From NCBI RefSeq assembly GCF_000341345.1, contig NC_020302.1:39483-103482 (forward strand): DNA of 64,000 nucleotides, written 5' to 3'. Shown in pieces: positions 52,301 through 61,865 of the stretch. Every line of letters starts with the position of its first letter. The first letter of the stretch is position 1. The stretch comes from Corynebacterium halotolerans YIM 70093 = DSM 44683. GTDB lineage: Bacteria; Actinomycetota; Actinomycetes; Mycobacteriales; Mycobacteriaceae. Under the pieces are notes generated by a model. It ran no database searches. It was not told the origin of the DNA and was given only the letters and a program-made list of their open reading frames with translations. The position numbers and the translations under genes were made by a program.

Positions 52301-53386
52301 ATGACGTTGAAGCGTTGGATTACTGTTTCCGGGGCGGCCCTGATCGTGGGGCTGACTGCTGTGGGCTGCACGTCCCCGGACGGGGGAGCGACTGATTCGA
52401 GCACGGTCGAGGCCACGGCCTCCCCGGCGGCGGAAACCACCGCACCAGTATCACCGGCAGCCGACACCGCTCCGGATGGGGACGCCGCCGCGGCGGGGGA
52501 GCAGTCCGGTGCCCCGGGCGATCAGACTGCGGCCGCGGGGAGCGCGATGGCCGCGCTGGAGACCCTGGAGGTCAAGGGCCGGGCCCCGAAGACCGGGTAC
52601 GACCGCGACATGTTCGGGCCCGCCTGGGCGGACACCGACCACAACGGCTGCGACACCCGTAACGACATCCTCGCCCGCGACCTGGAGTCCGAGACCTTCC
52701 GGCCCGGCACCCAGGACTGCGTGGTGCTCACCGGTGTCCTCGACGATCCCTTTACCGCCACCGAAATCCACTTCCAGCGCGGCCAGGACACCTCCACCGA
52801 GGTGCAGATCGACCACGTCGTGGCCCTGTCGGATGCCTGGCAGAAGGGCGCCCAGCAGCTCGACGAGACCACGCGCACCGAGTTCGCCAACGACCCGTTG
52901 AACCTGCTGGCCGTCGACGGTCCGGCCAACGCCCAGAAGGGTGACGGCGACGCCGCGACCTGGCTGCCGGCCAACCGGTCGTTCCGCTGTGACTACGTCT
53001 CCCGGCAGATCGCGGTGAAGGCGCGTTACGACCTCTGGGTGACCAGCGCGGAGAAGGACGCCATGGCGACGGTGCTGTCCGACTGCCCCGGGCAGGCGCT
53101 GCCGACCGGCCAGACTGCCGCCTACGAGGTGGATACCACCGCCACCCAGTCCCCGGCCCCTGCGGCTCCGGTGGCTCCGGTGGCTGAGATTCCGGCACCG
53201 GCTCCCGTGACCGAGGCACCGGCCCCGGCCCCGCAGATTGAGGTTCCCCAGTCGGCGGGAACGGATCCGCAGTTCGGCAGCTGCAAGGCTGCCAAGGCCG
53301 CCGGCTTCGGTCCCTACGTCTCCGGTGTCGATCCGGAATACAACTGGTACCGCGACGGTGACAACGACGGCACCAACTGCGAGTAA
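52301..53386 (+). CDS. Lipoprotein with HNH endonuclease-like (DUF1524) and Excalibur domains
   Basis: 361 residues. A lipoprotein signal (LTAVGCTSPDGG) and a Ser/Thr/Ala-rich linker lead into a DUF1524/HNH domain (about 90-265). It contains IDHVVALSDAWQKGA and NDPLNLLAVDGPANAQKGDGDAATWLP, the His-Asn-type nuclease site. A Pro/Ala-rich spacer leads to an Excalibur calcium loop at the C-terminus (YRDGDNDGTNCE). Such exported nucleases degrade extracellular DNA. The four Cys in the nuclease part suit export. Confidence 0.85.
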   Translation: MTLKRWITVSGAALIVGLTAVGCTSPDGGATDSSTVEATASPAAETTAPVSPAADTAPDGDAAAAGEQSGAPGDQTAAAGSAMAALETLEVKGRAPKTGYDRDMFGPAWADTDHNGCDTRNDILARDLESETFRPGTQDCVVLTGVLDDPFTATEIHFQRGQDTSTEVQIDHVVALSDAWQKGAQQLDETTRTEFANDPLNLLAVDGPANAQKGDGDAATWLPANRSFRCDYVSRQIAVKARYDLWVTSAEKDAMATVLSDCPGQALPTGQTAAYEVDTTATQSPAPAAPVAPVAEIPAPAPVTEAPAPAPQIEVPQSAGTDPQFGSCKAAKAAGFGPYVSGVDPEYNWYRDGDNDGTNCE

Positions 53387-53508
53387 CAGCTCGCATCAGT
53401 GTTCCGGTGGGGAACCTGTTAAAGTACCCGGCGCCGACACTCCTACTGCAAGTACCAGCCTCTGAATGCGTACGAGGACATCTACGCTGATAAGCTACGA
53501 GTCCTAGC

Positions 53509-54504
53509 CTAGATGATTGATTCCGGGGGTTTAGTGGTCGTACGCGGTCAATGATCTTAGGACCGGCTGGCCGGTGGTGTGGTTGTGCCAGATCACCGCG
53601 CTCAACGCCAGCAACCGCCGCACCATCCGGCTGAGCACCCCGGAGATGGTCCGGCCTCCGTGCTGCTCCAGGCCCAACTGGCCTTTCAACGTGTCAAACA
53701 CCGACTCGATCCGTTGCCGCAGAGGTTTCAGAAAGTGCTTGCCGGGCCTGGATGTTTCCCCTTTCCGGGCCGGCCGGATGAGTTCGACACCACCATTGTT
53801 GAGTTCTTCTTCCAACCAGGTGCCGTTGTAGCCCTTGTCCGCCATGATGATCTGGCCGGCCGGCACGGGCACCGGTGCCGCATCCAGCATGGACAGCAGG
53901 GTGGCGCGTTCATCGGCCTTCGCCCCGGTGAGCGCGTAGCCGACCGGCAGACCGTGCAGGGTGGAGACCAGATGCAGCCGTAGTCCCCAGAAAAAGCGGG
54001 AGTGCGACGCGCAGTAGCCGTACTCGGCGAACCCGGCCATGTTCGATCGTTTCACCGTTTCCCGGGAGCGGCCACATTCGACCGGGGTGGAGTCCACGAC
54101 CCAGACGTCATCGTTGAGCAGCCCGGTACAGGTGGCCAGGTGGGTCATGATGTGCTGCATGAGTTCGGTGAGGTTGCGTTGGCGTTTGTTGTAGCCGGGC
54201 TGCTGGGGGATATAGGGAAATACGCTGGCCAGTCGTGTGCGGGCGAAGCGGATGAAGCGGCGTTCGGAGGTGAATCCGAGCAGGGTTTCGATGATGCCCA
54301 GGACGATGAGTTCCGCGTCGCTGATCCGTGGTTGGATTCCGGTGGCTGGTCGCTGTGGCGCGAGCTCGGGATGGGTGTTGATGAAGTCGTCGGCGGTGAC
54401 GTAGAGTGCGGTTGCGAGAGTGTTGAGATTGTTGTCCACAACTTCGATCTTGAACACTCTCGCTTTATTTTTGGGTAGCGACTCCCCTGGAATCAATCAT
54501 CTAG
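53509..54504 (-). mobile_element. IS982-type insertion sequence (about 1.0 kb)
   Basis: Terminal inverted repeats of 21 bp with one mismatch: the left end begins CTAGATGATTGATTCC at 53509 and the right end (54484-54504) is its reverse complement. The outermost four bases CTAG are palindromic, so they could be the ends or a 4-bp target duplication. One intact transposase gene lies inside. Confidence 0.85.
53531..54439 (-). CDS. IS982 family transposase
   Basis: 302 residues from a GTG at 54439; an ATG at 54496 inside the terminal repeat would give 321. The DDE motifs are VWVVDSTPVECGRSRE (first Asp), IIMADKGYNGTWLEEEL (second Asp) and RIESVFDTLKGQLGLEQHGGR (Glu). The end VRRLLALSAVIWHNH is typical of this family. 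No frameshift is seen, so the element may still be active. Confidence 0.9.
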   Translation of the reverse strand: MDNNLNTLATALYVTADDFINTHPELAPQRPATGIQPRISDAELIVLGIIETLLGFTSERRFIRFARTRLASVFPYIPQQPGYNKRQRNLTELMQHIMTHLATCTGLLNDDVWVVDSTPVECGRSRETVKRSNMAGFAEYGYCASHSRFFWGLRLHLVSTLHGLPVGYALTGAKADERATLLSMLDAAPVPVPAGQIIMADKGYNGTWLEEELNNGGVELIRPARKGETSRPGKHFLKPLRQRIESVFDTLKGQLGLEQHGGRTISGVLSRMVRRLLALSAVIWHNHTTGQPVLRSLTAYDH

Positions 54505-54724
54505 TATTACCCCGTGCCCACCATCCGGGATAAAGGCCCAACCTACTAATCTGATTCCCTTCTGCAGGGGCCGGGATGGTGGTGACGCGCGCGGGTAAAT
54601 GGTACTGGTTTTCTGGGTATCGGCAAGACTCCCGGTACCGCTTCACAAGAACTCCGGTTCCCGAAAAACGCGCGGGTCAATGGTGGCTTCGGCCTTTCAA
54701 GCAGTGACGGGGCAATTCACCCCG

Positions 54725-55705
54725 CTACACAGAGGTGTTCTCCACGATGAAGTCCGCAGCCTTGTTCACGTAGTGCTCGCCGGTAGGAATCCTCCCGGCC
54801 GAAGTGAAAAGCCCGTGAGCGTAACCGACTAAGTGTTCATACTGGACAGGGGCACCTGCCGCCGCGAGCTTTGCCGCATAACGTGCTCCTTCCTCAGCCA
54901 GCGGATCGTTGTCTACCGTGATCACGTAGGAGGCGGGCAGGCCCTCGGGAAGCACGGCCTGCAAGGGGCTCAGGTCTGATGCGGAGCGATCCACCTCTTT
55001 GCTGACGTAGGCATCCGCGAACCACTCCATCGTTTCGGCGACCAATGGGAAGCCAGCCACCACCCGCTGGTATGACGCGGAGGTAGTGATGTTCCCCTCT
55101 GTCAGGTCCGTGACTGGATAAAGCAGCACCTGGGAATCAATGGGATTCTTGACGCCGCCCGCCACCGCTTCGTTGGTCAACACCGTAGCCAGTTGGCCTC
55201 CCGCACTGTCCCCGACGAGACTCAGTGACGATAATCGGACGCCGTGCAGGTCGTCCCGCTCGAGGAACCAGTCCATCGCCTCCCGGCAATCATCGATAGC
55301 GGCGGGATAGCGGTGCTCCGGGGCAAGACGGTAATCCACCGCCAGCAGGGGAAGACCGGTGCGGACTGACAAGCGACGAGCCACGAAGTGGTGAGTCCGT
55401 AGGTTCCCCATGATCCACCCCCCGCCGTGCACGAACAGGATGCCGGCGGTGGGGTTGGAGCGCTCCGTCTTGGAGCGCGGATCGTAGAGACGGACGTGGA
55501 AAGCGCCCACCTCAAAGTCGGATTGCTCCGGGGTATGCGTCTCATGCAGAGGGGCGGCTTCGCAGTTTTCGACGTACATGCGACGCACGTCCTCGACCGA
55601 GTACTCGTGGAAGGGCAGACCGCCAGCTCGGCGGAATGCCTCAAGCGGGGGAAGAGCGTCCTTCGCGATCGCTCGGCCGGTGAATTCGTCCTTGTCAACT
55701 CGCAT
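54725..55705 (-). CDS. Alpha/beta hydrolase, HSL family (esterase/lactonase)
   Basis: 326 residues. The oxyanion motif is ILFVHGGGWIMGN, the nucleophile Ser is in LVGDSAGGQLA, the Asp in TVDNDPLAEEG, and the His in GYAHGLF. Members hydrolyse short-chain esters and lactones. The ATG at 55705 overlaps the monooxygenase stop by one base (TAATG). It is the last gene of the operon and is well placed to open the ester or lactone made by the monooxygenase. Confidence 0.87.
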   Translation of the reverse strand: MRVDKDEFTGRAIAKDALPPLEAFRRAGGLPFHEYSVEDVRRMYVENCEAAPLHETHTPEQSDFEVGAFHVRLYDPRSKTERSNPTAGILFVHGGGWIMGNLRTHHFVARRLSVRTGLPLLAVDYRLAPEHRYPAAIDDCREAMDWFLERDDLHGVRLSSLSLVGDSAGGQLATVLTNEAVAGGVKNPIDSQVLLYPVTDLTEGNITTSASYQRVVAGFPLVAETMEWFADAYVSKEVDRSASDLSPLQAVLPEGLPASYVITVDNDPLAEEGARYAAKLAAAGAPVQYEHLVGYAHGLFTSAGRIPTGEHYVNKAADFIVENTSV

Positions 55706-57225
55706 TAGCTTGCTCCGTAACCTGCCAGATCTAGTTCTGCTGCAACCTCGGCGTCGCCGATGATGCCGTAGTCAGCGAGGTTCAGCTCGGCTGCGAGGGC
55801 GTGGTACTCGGCGACGGTGCCGGACCAGTTGTTGATGACCTTGCCGTCCTCGTTCTTATACCAGGAGGAGCAGTCCGAGGAGTAGGCGGACTTGCTCAGT
55901 TCGTCCTGGATTTGGACGTTGAACGTGCGCAGGGTCGACGGGGTGACGTCGAGGACGTTCTGCTCGTCGGCACCCAGGTAGTCGACACCTTGGCGAATGT
56001 AGCGATTCTGGGCCTCGATCATGGCGACGATCGAGTGGTGGTTCAGATTGGTATTGGGTCCGTAGAGGATGAACATGTTGGGAAACCCGTCCACGCTCAT
56101 GCCCAGGTAAGCTTCGGGAGCGTTGCCCCATCGCTCGTCCAGGCTCACGCCGTCGCGGCCAATGATTTCCATGCCCGCCTGGAATGCCTGGCTCTGAAAT
56201 CCGGTGCCGAAGACCAGTACGTCGAATTCGTGCTCCACGCCGTCGCGGGTGACGATGCCCCTGGGTGTGATGCGCTCAATTCCCTCGGTAACCAGCGAGA
56301 CGTTCTCTCGATTGAAGGTCGGGTAGAAGTCATCGGAGCGCAGGATTCGCTTGCAGCCGAAATCGTAATCTGGTGTGAACTTCTCGCGCAGCACCGGATC
56401 CTGAATGTGGTTCTCCAGGTGCTCCCGGGCGAGCCGCATGCCCTCGGCCGCAGCATCAGTCTGACGTCGGGTGCGCTCGAAGCCCGCCTCGCGCTCGTTG
56501 TGAATCGACTTGCGCAGCTGACGATAGGTTTCAGGGTTGCGCTGGAAGCTTGCCAATTCCTCCTCGGTGAACACCTGCTGATTGCGAGGAAGGATGTAGT
56601 TGGCCGAACGCTGGAAGACTGACAGGTGGGAGGCGACCTCCGCGACCTCGGGGACATACTGCACGGCGGAAGCCGCCGCGCCGATGGAGCCGACGCGCTT
56701 GCCGGTGAGATCGACGTCATGCCGCCACTCGGCAGAGTGGAAGGAGATACCCTCAAAAGTGGACAGGCCCGGGAAGTTCGGGATGTTCGGCGTGCCGAGC
56801 TGCCCCCATGCGGGGACCAGCGCACGACTCCGGTACCGGGTTCCCTCCTTGGTCGTCAGTGCCCACACCTTATCGGTCTCGTCCCAGACCGCCGAGGTGA
56901 CGTGCTGGCCGGTGCGAAGATAATCCTTGAGGCCGTATTCGTCGGCCAGGGCGTTGAGGTAGCCCAGCAACTCCTCGCGGCCGGCGTACATGCGGGACAC
57001 CCCGAGATGGAGAAAATAGCTGAAGCAGTAGATAACGGACTGGGTGTCGCAAGCGGCCCCAGGATAGGTGTTGTCCCGCCAGACTCCGCCGAGCTGATCC
57101 TCCTTCTCCAGGATGAGGAAGTTGTCGATCCCGTCCCGGGCGAACTGCGCGCCCTGGCCTAGGCCGGAGTAACCGGCACCGATGATGATCGCGTTGTACA
57201 CGTGGTCATTGCTCATGATGGTCAT
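55705..57225 (-). CDS. Flavin-dependent Baeyer-Villiger monooxygenase
   Basis: 506 residues. The FAD loop is IIGAGYSGLGQGAQF. The Baeyer-Villiger fingerprint Phe-x-Gly-x3-His-x3-Trp is present as FEGISFHSAEW. The NADPH region is GSIGAAASAVQ, where the usual GxGxxG reads GxxGAAAS. Such enzymes convert ketones into esters or lactones with NADPH and O2. The ATG at 57225 overlaps the dehydrogenase stop (ATGA); an ATG at 57216 has AAGGA nine bases upstream and may be used instead. Confidence 0.88.
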   Translation of the reverse strand: MTIMSNDHVYNAIIIGAGYSGLGQGAQFARDGIDNFLILEKEDQLGGVWRDNTYPGAACDTQSVIYCFSYFLHLGVSRMYAGREELLGYLNALADEYGLKDYLRTGQHVTSAVWDETDKVWALTTKEGTRYRSRALVPAWGQLGTPNIPNFPGLSTFEGISFHSAEWRHDVDLTGKRVGSIGAAASAVQYVPEVAEVASHLSVFQRSANYILPRNQQVFTEEELASFQRNPETYRQLRKSIHNEREAGFERTRRQTDAAAEGMRLAREHLENHIQDPVLREKFTPDYDFGCKRILRSDDFYPTFNRENVSLVTEGIERITPRGIVTRDGVEHEFDVLVFGTGFQSQAFQAGMEIIGRDGVSLDERWGNAPEAYLGMSVDGFPNMFILYGPNTNLNHHSIVAMIEAQNRYIRQGVDYLGADEQNVLDVTPSTLRTFNVQIQDELSKSAYSSDCSSWYKNEDGKVINNWSGTVAEYHALAAELNLADYGIIGDAEVAAELDLAGYGAS

Positions 57226-58382
57226 TCCTTGTCTTCCTCGTCGGAGGGAGTGGGGAAAACAATAATCTGCCGCAGGACGTTACCTTGCTCCAGCTGATCC
57301 ATTGCCTCGTTGATGTCAGTGAGTTCAATCCGTGAGGAGATGAGTCCCTCGGCATTGAGTTTTCCTTCGCGCCACAACGCTTCGTAGATTGGGATGTCCA
57401 CACTCGGCACGGCGGAGCCGAGGTAGCTGCCCACGAGGTGGCGGGCCTGGGAGGTGATCTGCAGCGGGTCGATCTCGATTTTCTGACCCGGTGCAGGAAG
57501 GCCCACGGTGCAAGTCATCCCGCCCGGTTCGGTGATCGCCCAGGCGGTCTCCAGGGCTTTGGGGTGCCCGGCGGCTTCGATAACAGCTGCAAAGCGCTTC
57601 CCGGAGGCCTCTGCCTCGATCGGGGACATCACCGAGCTAGCGCCGAGTTCCAGTGCCATATCCCGCTTGGACTCCTGGAGGTCAATACCGACGATCTCCT
57701 TGACTCCGAGGGCGGCGGCGGTGATGACAGCCGCCATACCTACGCCTCCGAGGCCGATGACGGCGATGGTGTCGTCCGACGCTGGCTTGGCAACGTTGAG
57801 CACGGCGCCGCCGCCCGTCAGGATGGCGCAGCCGAAGATCGCGGCGACCTCCGGCGGGACATCACTGCCGATTGGCACGACGGAGTTGCGGGAGACGACG
57901 GCGTGCGTGGCGAAGCCAGAGACACCGATGTGGTGCTGGACCTTTTCACCGTTACGGCGGAGGCGGCGTCCGCCTCCGAGAAGAGTGCCCGCTTCATTGG
58001 CGCGGGAACCGTTCTCGCAGGGGATCTTTCCCTCAGACCGGCAGCCCTGACAGTTGCCGCAGCGCGGCAGGAAGGTCATGACGACCGTGTCGCCGACGGC
58101 AATGTCATTCACGCCGGGTCCGACCAGTTCCACTATGCCGGTGGCTTCATGGCCCAGCAGCATCGGGACGGGGCGGGGCCGGTCGTTGTTCACCACGGAG
58201 AGATCAGAGTGGCAGACACCAGCGGCGGTAATGCGGACGAGCAGCTCGTTGTCTTCCGGGCCAGCAAGCTCCAGTTCGGATACCACAATAGGTTGTGACT
58301 GCGCGTAGGGGCGATCAGCGCCGGAGTTTTCGAGAACAGCGCCCTGGATGAGGCGGGCGGGGGCCTGGGTAACTGTGGTCAT
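57222..58382 (-). CDS. NAD(P)-dependent Zn alcohol dehydrogenase
   Basis: 386 residues. Catalytic zinc ligands lie in AAGVCHSDLSVV and LLGHEATG; the structural cluster is PRCGNCQGCRSEGKIPCENG. The cofactor loop is VIGLGGVGMAAVITAAALG, and the Asp in IVGIDLQESKR favours NAD. It belongs to the class III-like/mycothiol-type long-chain group. It sits between the transporter and the Baeyer-Villiger enzyme, so it could oxidise an alcohol to the ketone substrate. Overlaps both neighbours (TAATG and ATGA). Confidence 0.87.
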   Translation of the reverse strand: MTTVTQAPARLIQGAVLENSGADRPYAQSQPIVVSELELAGPEDNELLVRITAAGVCHSDLSVVNNDRPRPVPMLLGHEATGIVELVGPGVNDIAVGDTVVMTFLPRCGNCQGCRSEGKIPCENGSRANEAGTLLGGGRRLRRNGEKVQHHIGVSGFATHAVVSRNSVVPIGSDVPPEVAAIFGCAILTGGGAVLNVAKPASDDTIAVIGLGGVGMAAVITAAALGVKEIVGIDLQESKRDMALELGASSVMSPIEAEASGKRFAAVIEAAGHPKALETAWAITEPGGMTCTVGLPAPGQKIEIDPLQITSQARHLVGSYLGSAVPSVDIPIYEALWREGKLNAEGLISSRIELTDINEAMDQLEQGNVLRQIIVFPTPSDEEDKE

Positions 58383-59803
58383 TAGAGAGTCCTGCTCTTC
58401 ACGGTGGGGCGCTCGGTTACGGTTTCGACTGCCGGTGCGGAGGAACGGATGTGCTTGTCGAAGTCCTCCTCATCGACGTCCTCGAGAAGCGTGCCGCTAG
58501 TTTCCTTCACGCCGTAGACCATGCTGAAGATGGAGAAGGCGAGGAGGGTGAAGAGGTAGATGGCGATCGGGATCCAGCTGTCGAAGGTGTTCCACAGGAA
58601 GACGGCGATGATCGGGGCCAACGAACCACCGAGGATCGAGCCGAGCTGGTAGGCGGCGGAGACGCCGGCATAGCGGGCACGGGTGGGGAAGAGCTCACCG
58701 AACAGCGCACCCTCAGGGCCATACATGAAGGACTGGACGACAAGGCCGAAGATGACAGCGAAGAGGATGATGATGAACGATCCGGTGTTCAGCAGTGGGA
58801 AGTAGAATGGGGCCCAGACGAGGGCCAGGACTCCTCCGATGAGGTACGTCTTCCGGCGACCGATCTGGTCGGAAAGGTAGCCGCCGAAGATCATCGAGAA
58901 GAACTGAACGATGTTCGCAATGAACATGATCAACAGGACATCCTGGGATGTCATGGCGTCGAAGATCGTCAGGTAGGTCAGCGTGAACGCGATGATCAGG
59001 TAGTACATGGCGTTCTCACCGATGCGCACCGCGGTAGCCACGGCCAGCTGCTTCGGGTACTGCGTGATGACAGTGCGCAGGCCGGTGGAAGCGTGGGAGT
59101 TCTCCTCCTGGCTCTTGAGGGCCTCCTTGAAGATCGGGGCGTCCTCGACCTTCTTGCGGATGTAGTAGCCGATGAACACGACGACCGCGGAGAGCCAGAA
59201 GGCGATGCGCCAGCCCCAGGCAAGGAAGGCCTCTTCGGAGAGCAGGAAGTTCGAACCGAGGAGCACGATGGTGGCCAAGACGTTTCCGACGGAGGCGGCG
59301 GCCTGCGGGTAGGAGGCCCAGTAGCCACGCTGCTCGGGTGGGCTGTGCTCACCAACCAGCAGGACAGCGCCGCCCCACTCGCCGCCGACGGCGAAGCCCT
59401 GGATGAAGCGGAGGGCAGCAAGCGCAATGGGTGCCGCGTAGCCCCAGACGCTGAAGTCCGGCAGGCAGCCCATGAGGAAAGTGGCTACGCCAATCATGAT
59501 GAGCGACACCTGCAGCATCTTCTTGCGTCCGAACCGGTCACCGAGCTGTCCGAAGACGAAGCCGCCGAGGGGACGGGCAATAAAGCCGATGGCGTAGGTC
59601 AGGAACGCGGCGAGTACCGCGTCCAGTGGGTTGCCGCCATTCGGGAAGAACGTCACGCTGAACACAAGCGCCGCGGCGGTACCATAGATGAAGAACTCAT
59701 ACCATTCAATGACGGTGCCGGCCATTGAGCCGGTGACAGCCCTGCGGAGAGTGCCTTTATCTGACTGAGTGTGGCCGCTCGACGCCCTGGATGTAGTAGA
59801 CAT
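58382..59803 (-). CDS. MFS metabolite:H+ symporter (MHS family)
   Basis: 473 residues with 12 membrane segments. The start GTVIEWYEFFIYGTAAAL and the loop GQLGDRFGRKKML are hallmarks of the MHS group, which imports organic acids and other small substrates with protons. The second repeat has GGYLSDQIGRRKTY. The ATG at 59803 lies behind about 200 bp of promoter DNA. First gene of the operon MHS-ADH-BVMO-hydrolase, so it probably imports the substrate. Confidence 0.88.
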   Translation of the reverse strand: MSTTSRASSGHTQSDKGTLRRAVTGSMAGTVIEWYEFFIYGTAAALVFSVTFFPNGGNPLDAVLAAFLTYAIGFIARPLGGFVFGQLGDRFGRKKMLQVSLIMIGVATFLMGCLPDFSVWGYAAPIALAALRFIQGFAVGGEWGGAVLLVGEHSPPEQRGYWASYPQAAASVGNVLATIVLLGSNFLLSEEAFLAWGWRIAFWLSAVVVFIGYYIRKKVEDAPIFKEALKSQEENSHASTGLRTVITQYPKQLAVATAVRIGENAMYYLIIAFTLTYLTIFDAMTSQDVLLIMFIANIVQFFSMIFGGYLSDQIGRRKTYLIGGVLALVWAPFYFPLLNTGSFIIILFAVIFGLVVQSFMYGPEGALFGELFPTRARYAGVSAAYQLGSILGGSLAPIIAVFLWNTFDSWIPIAIYLFTLLAFSIFSMVYGVKETSGTLLEDVDEEDFDKHIRSSAPAVETVTERPTVKSRTL

Positions 59804-60007
59804 TGCAGTCTCACTTTCTGGTCTTTCCGGGAGGAAGTGAGACTTAGATTACATTCAAGAACATGTTGTTAGAAGGATTACGGTATGGAGAAAGCTACTT
59901 TATTTTCCTGGTGAGATGTCCTTTTCTACAAGAGTCCTCGGGGGCATCGATATCATCCGGGGAAAGGTCCCGTTTCACGTCCTGAGGCGATCGGGGGCAT
60001 CCGGTGG
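59804..60007. promoter_or_regulatory. Promoter region of the monooxygenase operon
   Basis: 204 bp upstream of the MHS transporter and behind the regulator stop. The AT-rich stretch 59845-59915 contains AACATGTT, an 8-bp palindrome, and is unusually poor in GC for this window, as expected for a promoter. Confidence 0.45.
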
Positions 60008-61861
60008 TCATGTTTTCGGTTCCGGTGCGGCTTGCGTCCGGATCCTCCACGCGCGCAACGCCAGGTGAGTGTCGAAAGCGCGAACTCCTGTATTCCAGTG
60101 CGGGCCCAGGATTCCAGTGATCCGTTCCAGTCGTTGGCGAACAGTGTTCTCATGAACGTAGAGTGCCTTGGCGGTGGCGCTGATGTTTCGCGAGTTGTCG
60201 AAGAGCTGGGCTGCTGTGATTGTGAGCTCGGTAGAGTGTTTTTCGTCATGTGCGATCAACGCACCAATGCTGTCCGTGATGATCTGGTCGACGGTGGAAG
60301 GTTCCGTGCTGAGGAGTAGCCCCAGACTCCCGAAAGTGGAAGGCGTGGCCACCTGGTTCGCCAGGTTTAATCCTTGCAAGCTGGTCGCCAGGGACACGGC
60401 GCGTGAGTGTGCGGACACAATCTCGCCCGGGTCATCGGGAAAGTGGGTTGCACCGGCGTAGAGTTTGCGCCCGTCTTGGCGGGCTGTGTCGAACAGGACG
60501 CGGAGTGTGCCTTCAATTCCTGTGGGTGCGCGTACTACGGCGCACCGGTGGTCGCCGTGCTCGAACACCAGGCCGTTCTTGGCCAGAAGTCTGTCGAGGG
60601 TCCTGGCGCTTGGTGCGGGGGTGGGGGACTTTAGGACAACGATGTGCAGGTCCACGTTCTCTTTGAGGTTGACTCCGGTCAGTTTCTTCAACCGGGCGGC
60701 ATCCTCTTCGATGGCGGAGCCGGCGACTACCCTGCGCAGCAGGTCGTCGACCTGGCGGCTCTCGGCCTCTACGAGGGCTTCTCGGAATAGGATGATCGCA
60801 GCGAAGGTAAGTGACGCTCGATGGAGGATCCGGGCTTCCGAAGCGCTGACTCGGCGGTCGACGCAGATCGCCCCCAGGTGACGTTGATTGACGGTGAGGG
60901 CGAGCACGGAGATCTGCTCGCCTATGGTGATGCTCCCCGTGTCTTGTGATTCCGCGATCAGGCGACGCATCTCCTGCTCGGCGTTTTCCTCAAGTTCTAC
61001 GCGTTCACCAGTGTGCACCGGGAATGGCTCGCCGTCGCGCCAGAACCATACCTGGCAACCTAGCTTCTCTTTGACTATCTCGTAGACACCTTTTAGCTGG
61101 GCACCCTTGGTCAAGGTGTCCATCAGGCGGGAGTCGGCTTCTGAGAGGGTCTCAAGCTGCTCAATCTGCTGCTCGCTTTGCTCCTGGGCGTCCCGCAGCG
61201 CCGTGATATTCTCCTCGAGGTCCTCGATCAACTGCGAGGTCTCCAGTGCGACCGATGCCAGTGAGGCTAGTGAATCGAGAATGACGATCTCGTCGGCTGT
61301 GTAGGACCGTGGTCGCCGGTCGCCGACCATAAGCGCTCCGATCATTTCTCCGCCGATCGCCAGCGGCGCTCCCAAGATCCCCCGGATGCCTTCCGCGCGC
61401 ACAGCTTCGTCCACCTCGGGAACGTGGGAGACCTTGGGATCCTGTTCATGGTCGTATGTCCAGGACGCCTGCTTCGTCGATGCCACCACGCCGAGCACAC
61501 CGATTCCGAAGGGGATCCGGATGTTTCGGAACTGCTCGGTGATCACCCCGGAAGTGGTCAACACCGAGGTCGACGCTGTGTTCTCGTTGTTAAGGCTGAT
61601 GTACGCGACGTCGGAGCGGATGATTTGTCGACTGCTATGTACCAGCTCGTCGAGTACCTTCATGCGGTCCTGTCCTCGGGACAGGTCGGTGGCGGTACGC
61701 AGAAGGGACAGAGTGATGTCGCGCCAACGGTGCTCAATCTGACGGCTGTTCTCGAATGACCGTACCGCCGCCTGCTCTTCGGGGTTGAGACTGCTGAAGA
61801 TTTCCTGGGGAACGGGCTGTCCCGCTTGTATGTACTCTAGAATCTTTACGAGCAAACTCAT
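60008..61861 (-). CDS. GAF domain regulator with PucR-type C-terminal HTH
   Basis: 617 residues. A GAF domain occupies about 60-210, a coiled coil about 213-250 (LEENITALRDAQEQSEQQIEQLE) and a second sensor-like domain about 250-380. The C-terminal PucR/HTH_30 domain reads NISATAKALYVHENTVRQRLERI. Proteins of this layout activate catabolic operons on binding an aromatic or alicyclic effector. The gene follows the SDR by 4 bp, so it is made with it. It probably controls the divergent and neighbouring catabolic genes. Confidence 0.83.
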   Translation of the reverse strand: MSLLVKILEYIQAGQPVPQEIFSSLNPEEQAAVRSFENSRQIEHRWRDITLSLLRTATDLSRGQDRMKVLDELVHSSRQIIRSDVAYISLNNENTASTSVLTTSGVITEQFRNIRIPFGIGVLGVVASTKQASWTYDHEQDPKVSHVPEVDEAVRAEGIRGILGAPLAIGGEMIGALMVGDRRPRSYTADEIVILDSLASLASVALETSQLIEDLEENITALRDAQEQSEQQIEQLETLSEADSRLMDTLTKGAQLKGVYEIVKEKLGCQVWFWRDGEPFPVHTGERVELEENAEQEMRRLIAESQDTGSITIGEQISVLALTVNQRHLGAICVDRRVSASEARILHRASLTFAAIILFREALVEAESRQVDDLLRRVVAGSAIEEDAARLKKLTGVNLKENVDLHIVVLKSPTPAPSARTLDRLLAKNGLVFEHGDHRCAVVRAPTGIEGTLRVLFDTARQDGRKLYAGATHFPDDPGEIVSAHSRAVSLATSLQGLNLANQVATPSTFGSLGLLLSTEPSTVDQIITDSIGALIAHDEKHSTELTITAAQLFDNSRNISATAKALYVHENTVRQRLERITGILGPHWNTGVRAFDTHLALRAWRIRTQAAPEPKT

Positions 61862-61865
61862 GCGC

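Noticed and set aside
53509..54504. Firm target duplication for the IS982-type element
   Set aside because: The only flanking match is the palindromic CTAG, which may be part of the inverted repeats themselves.
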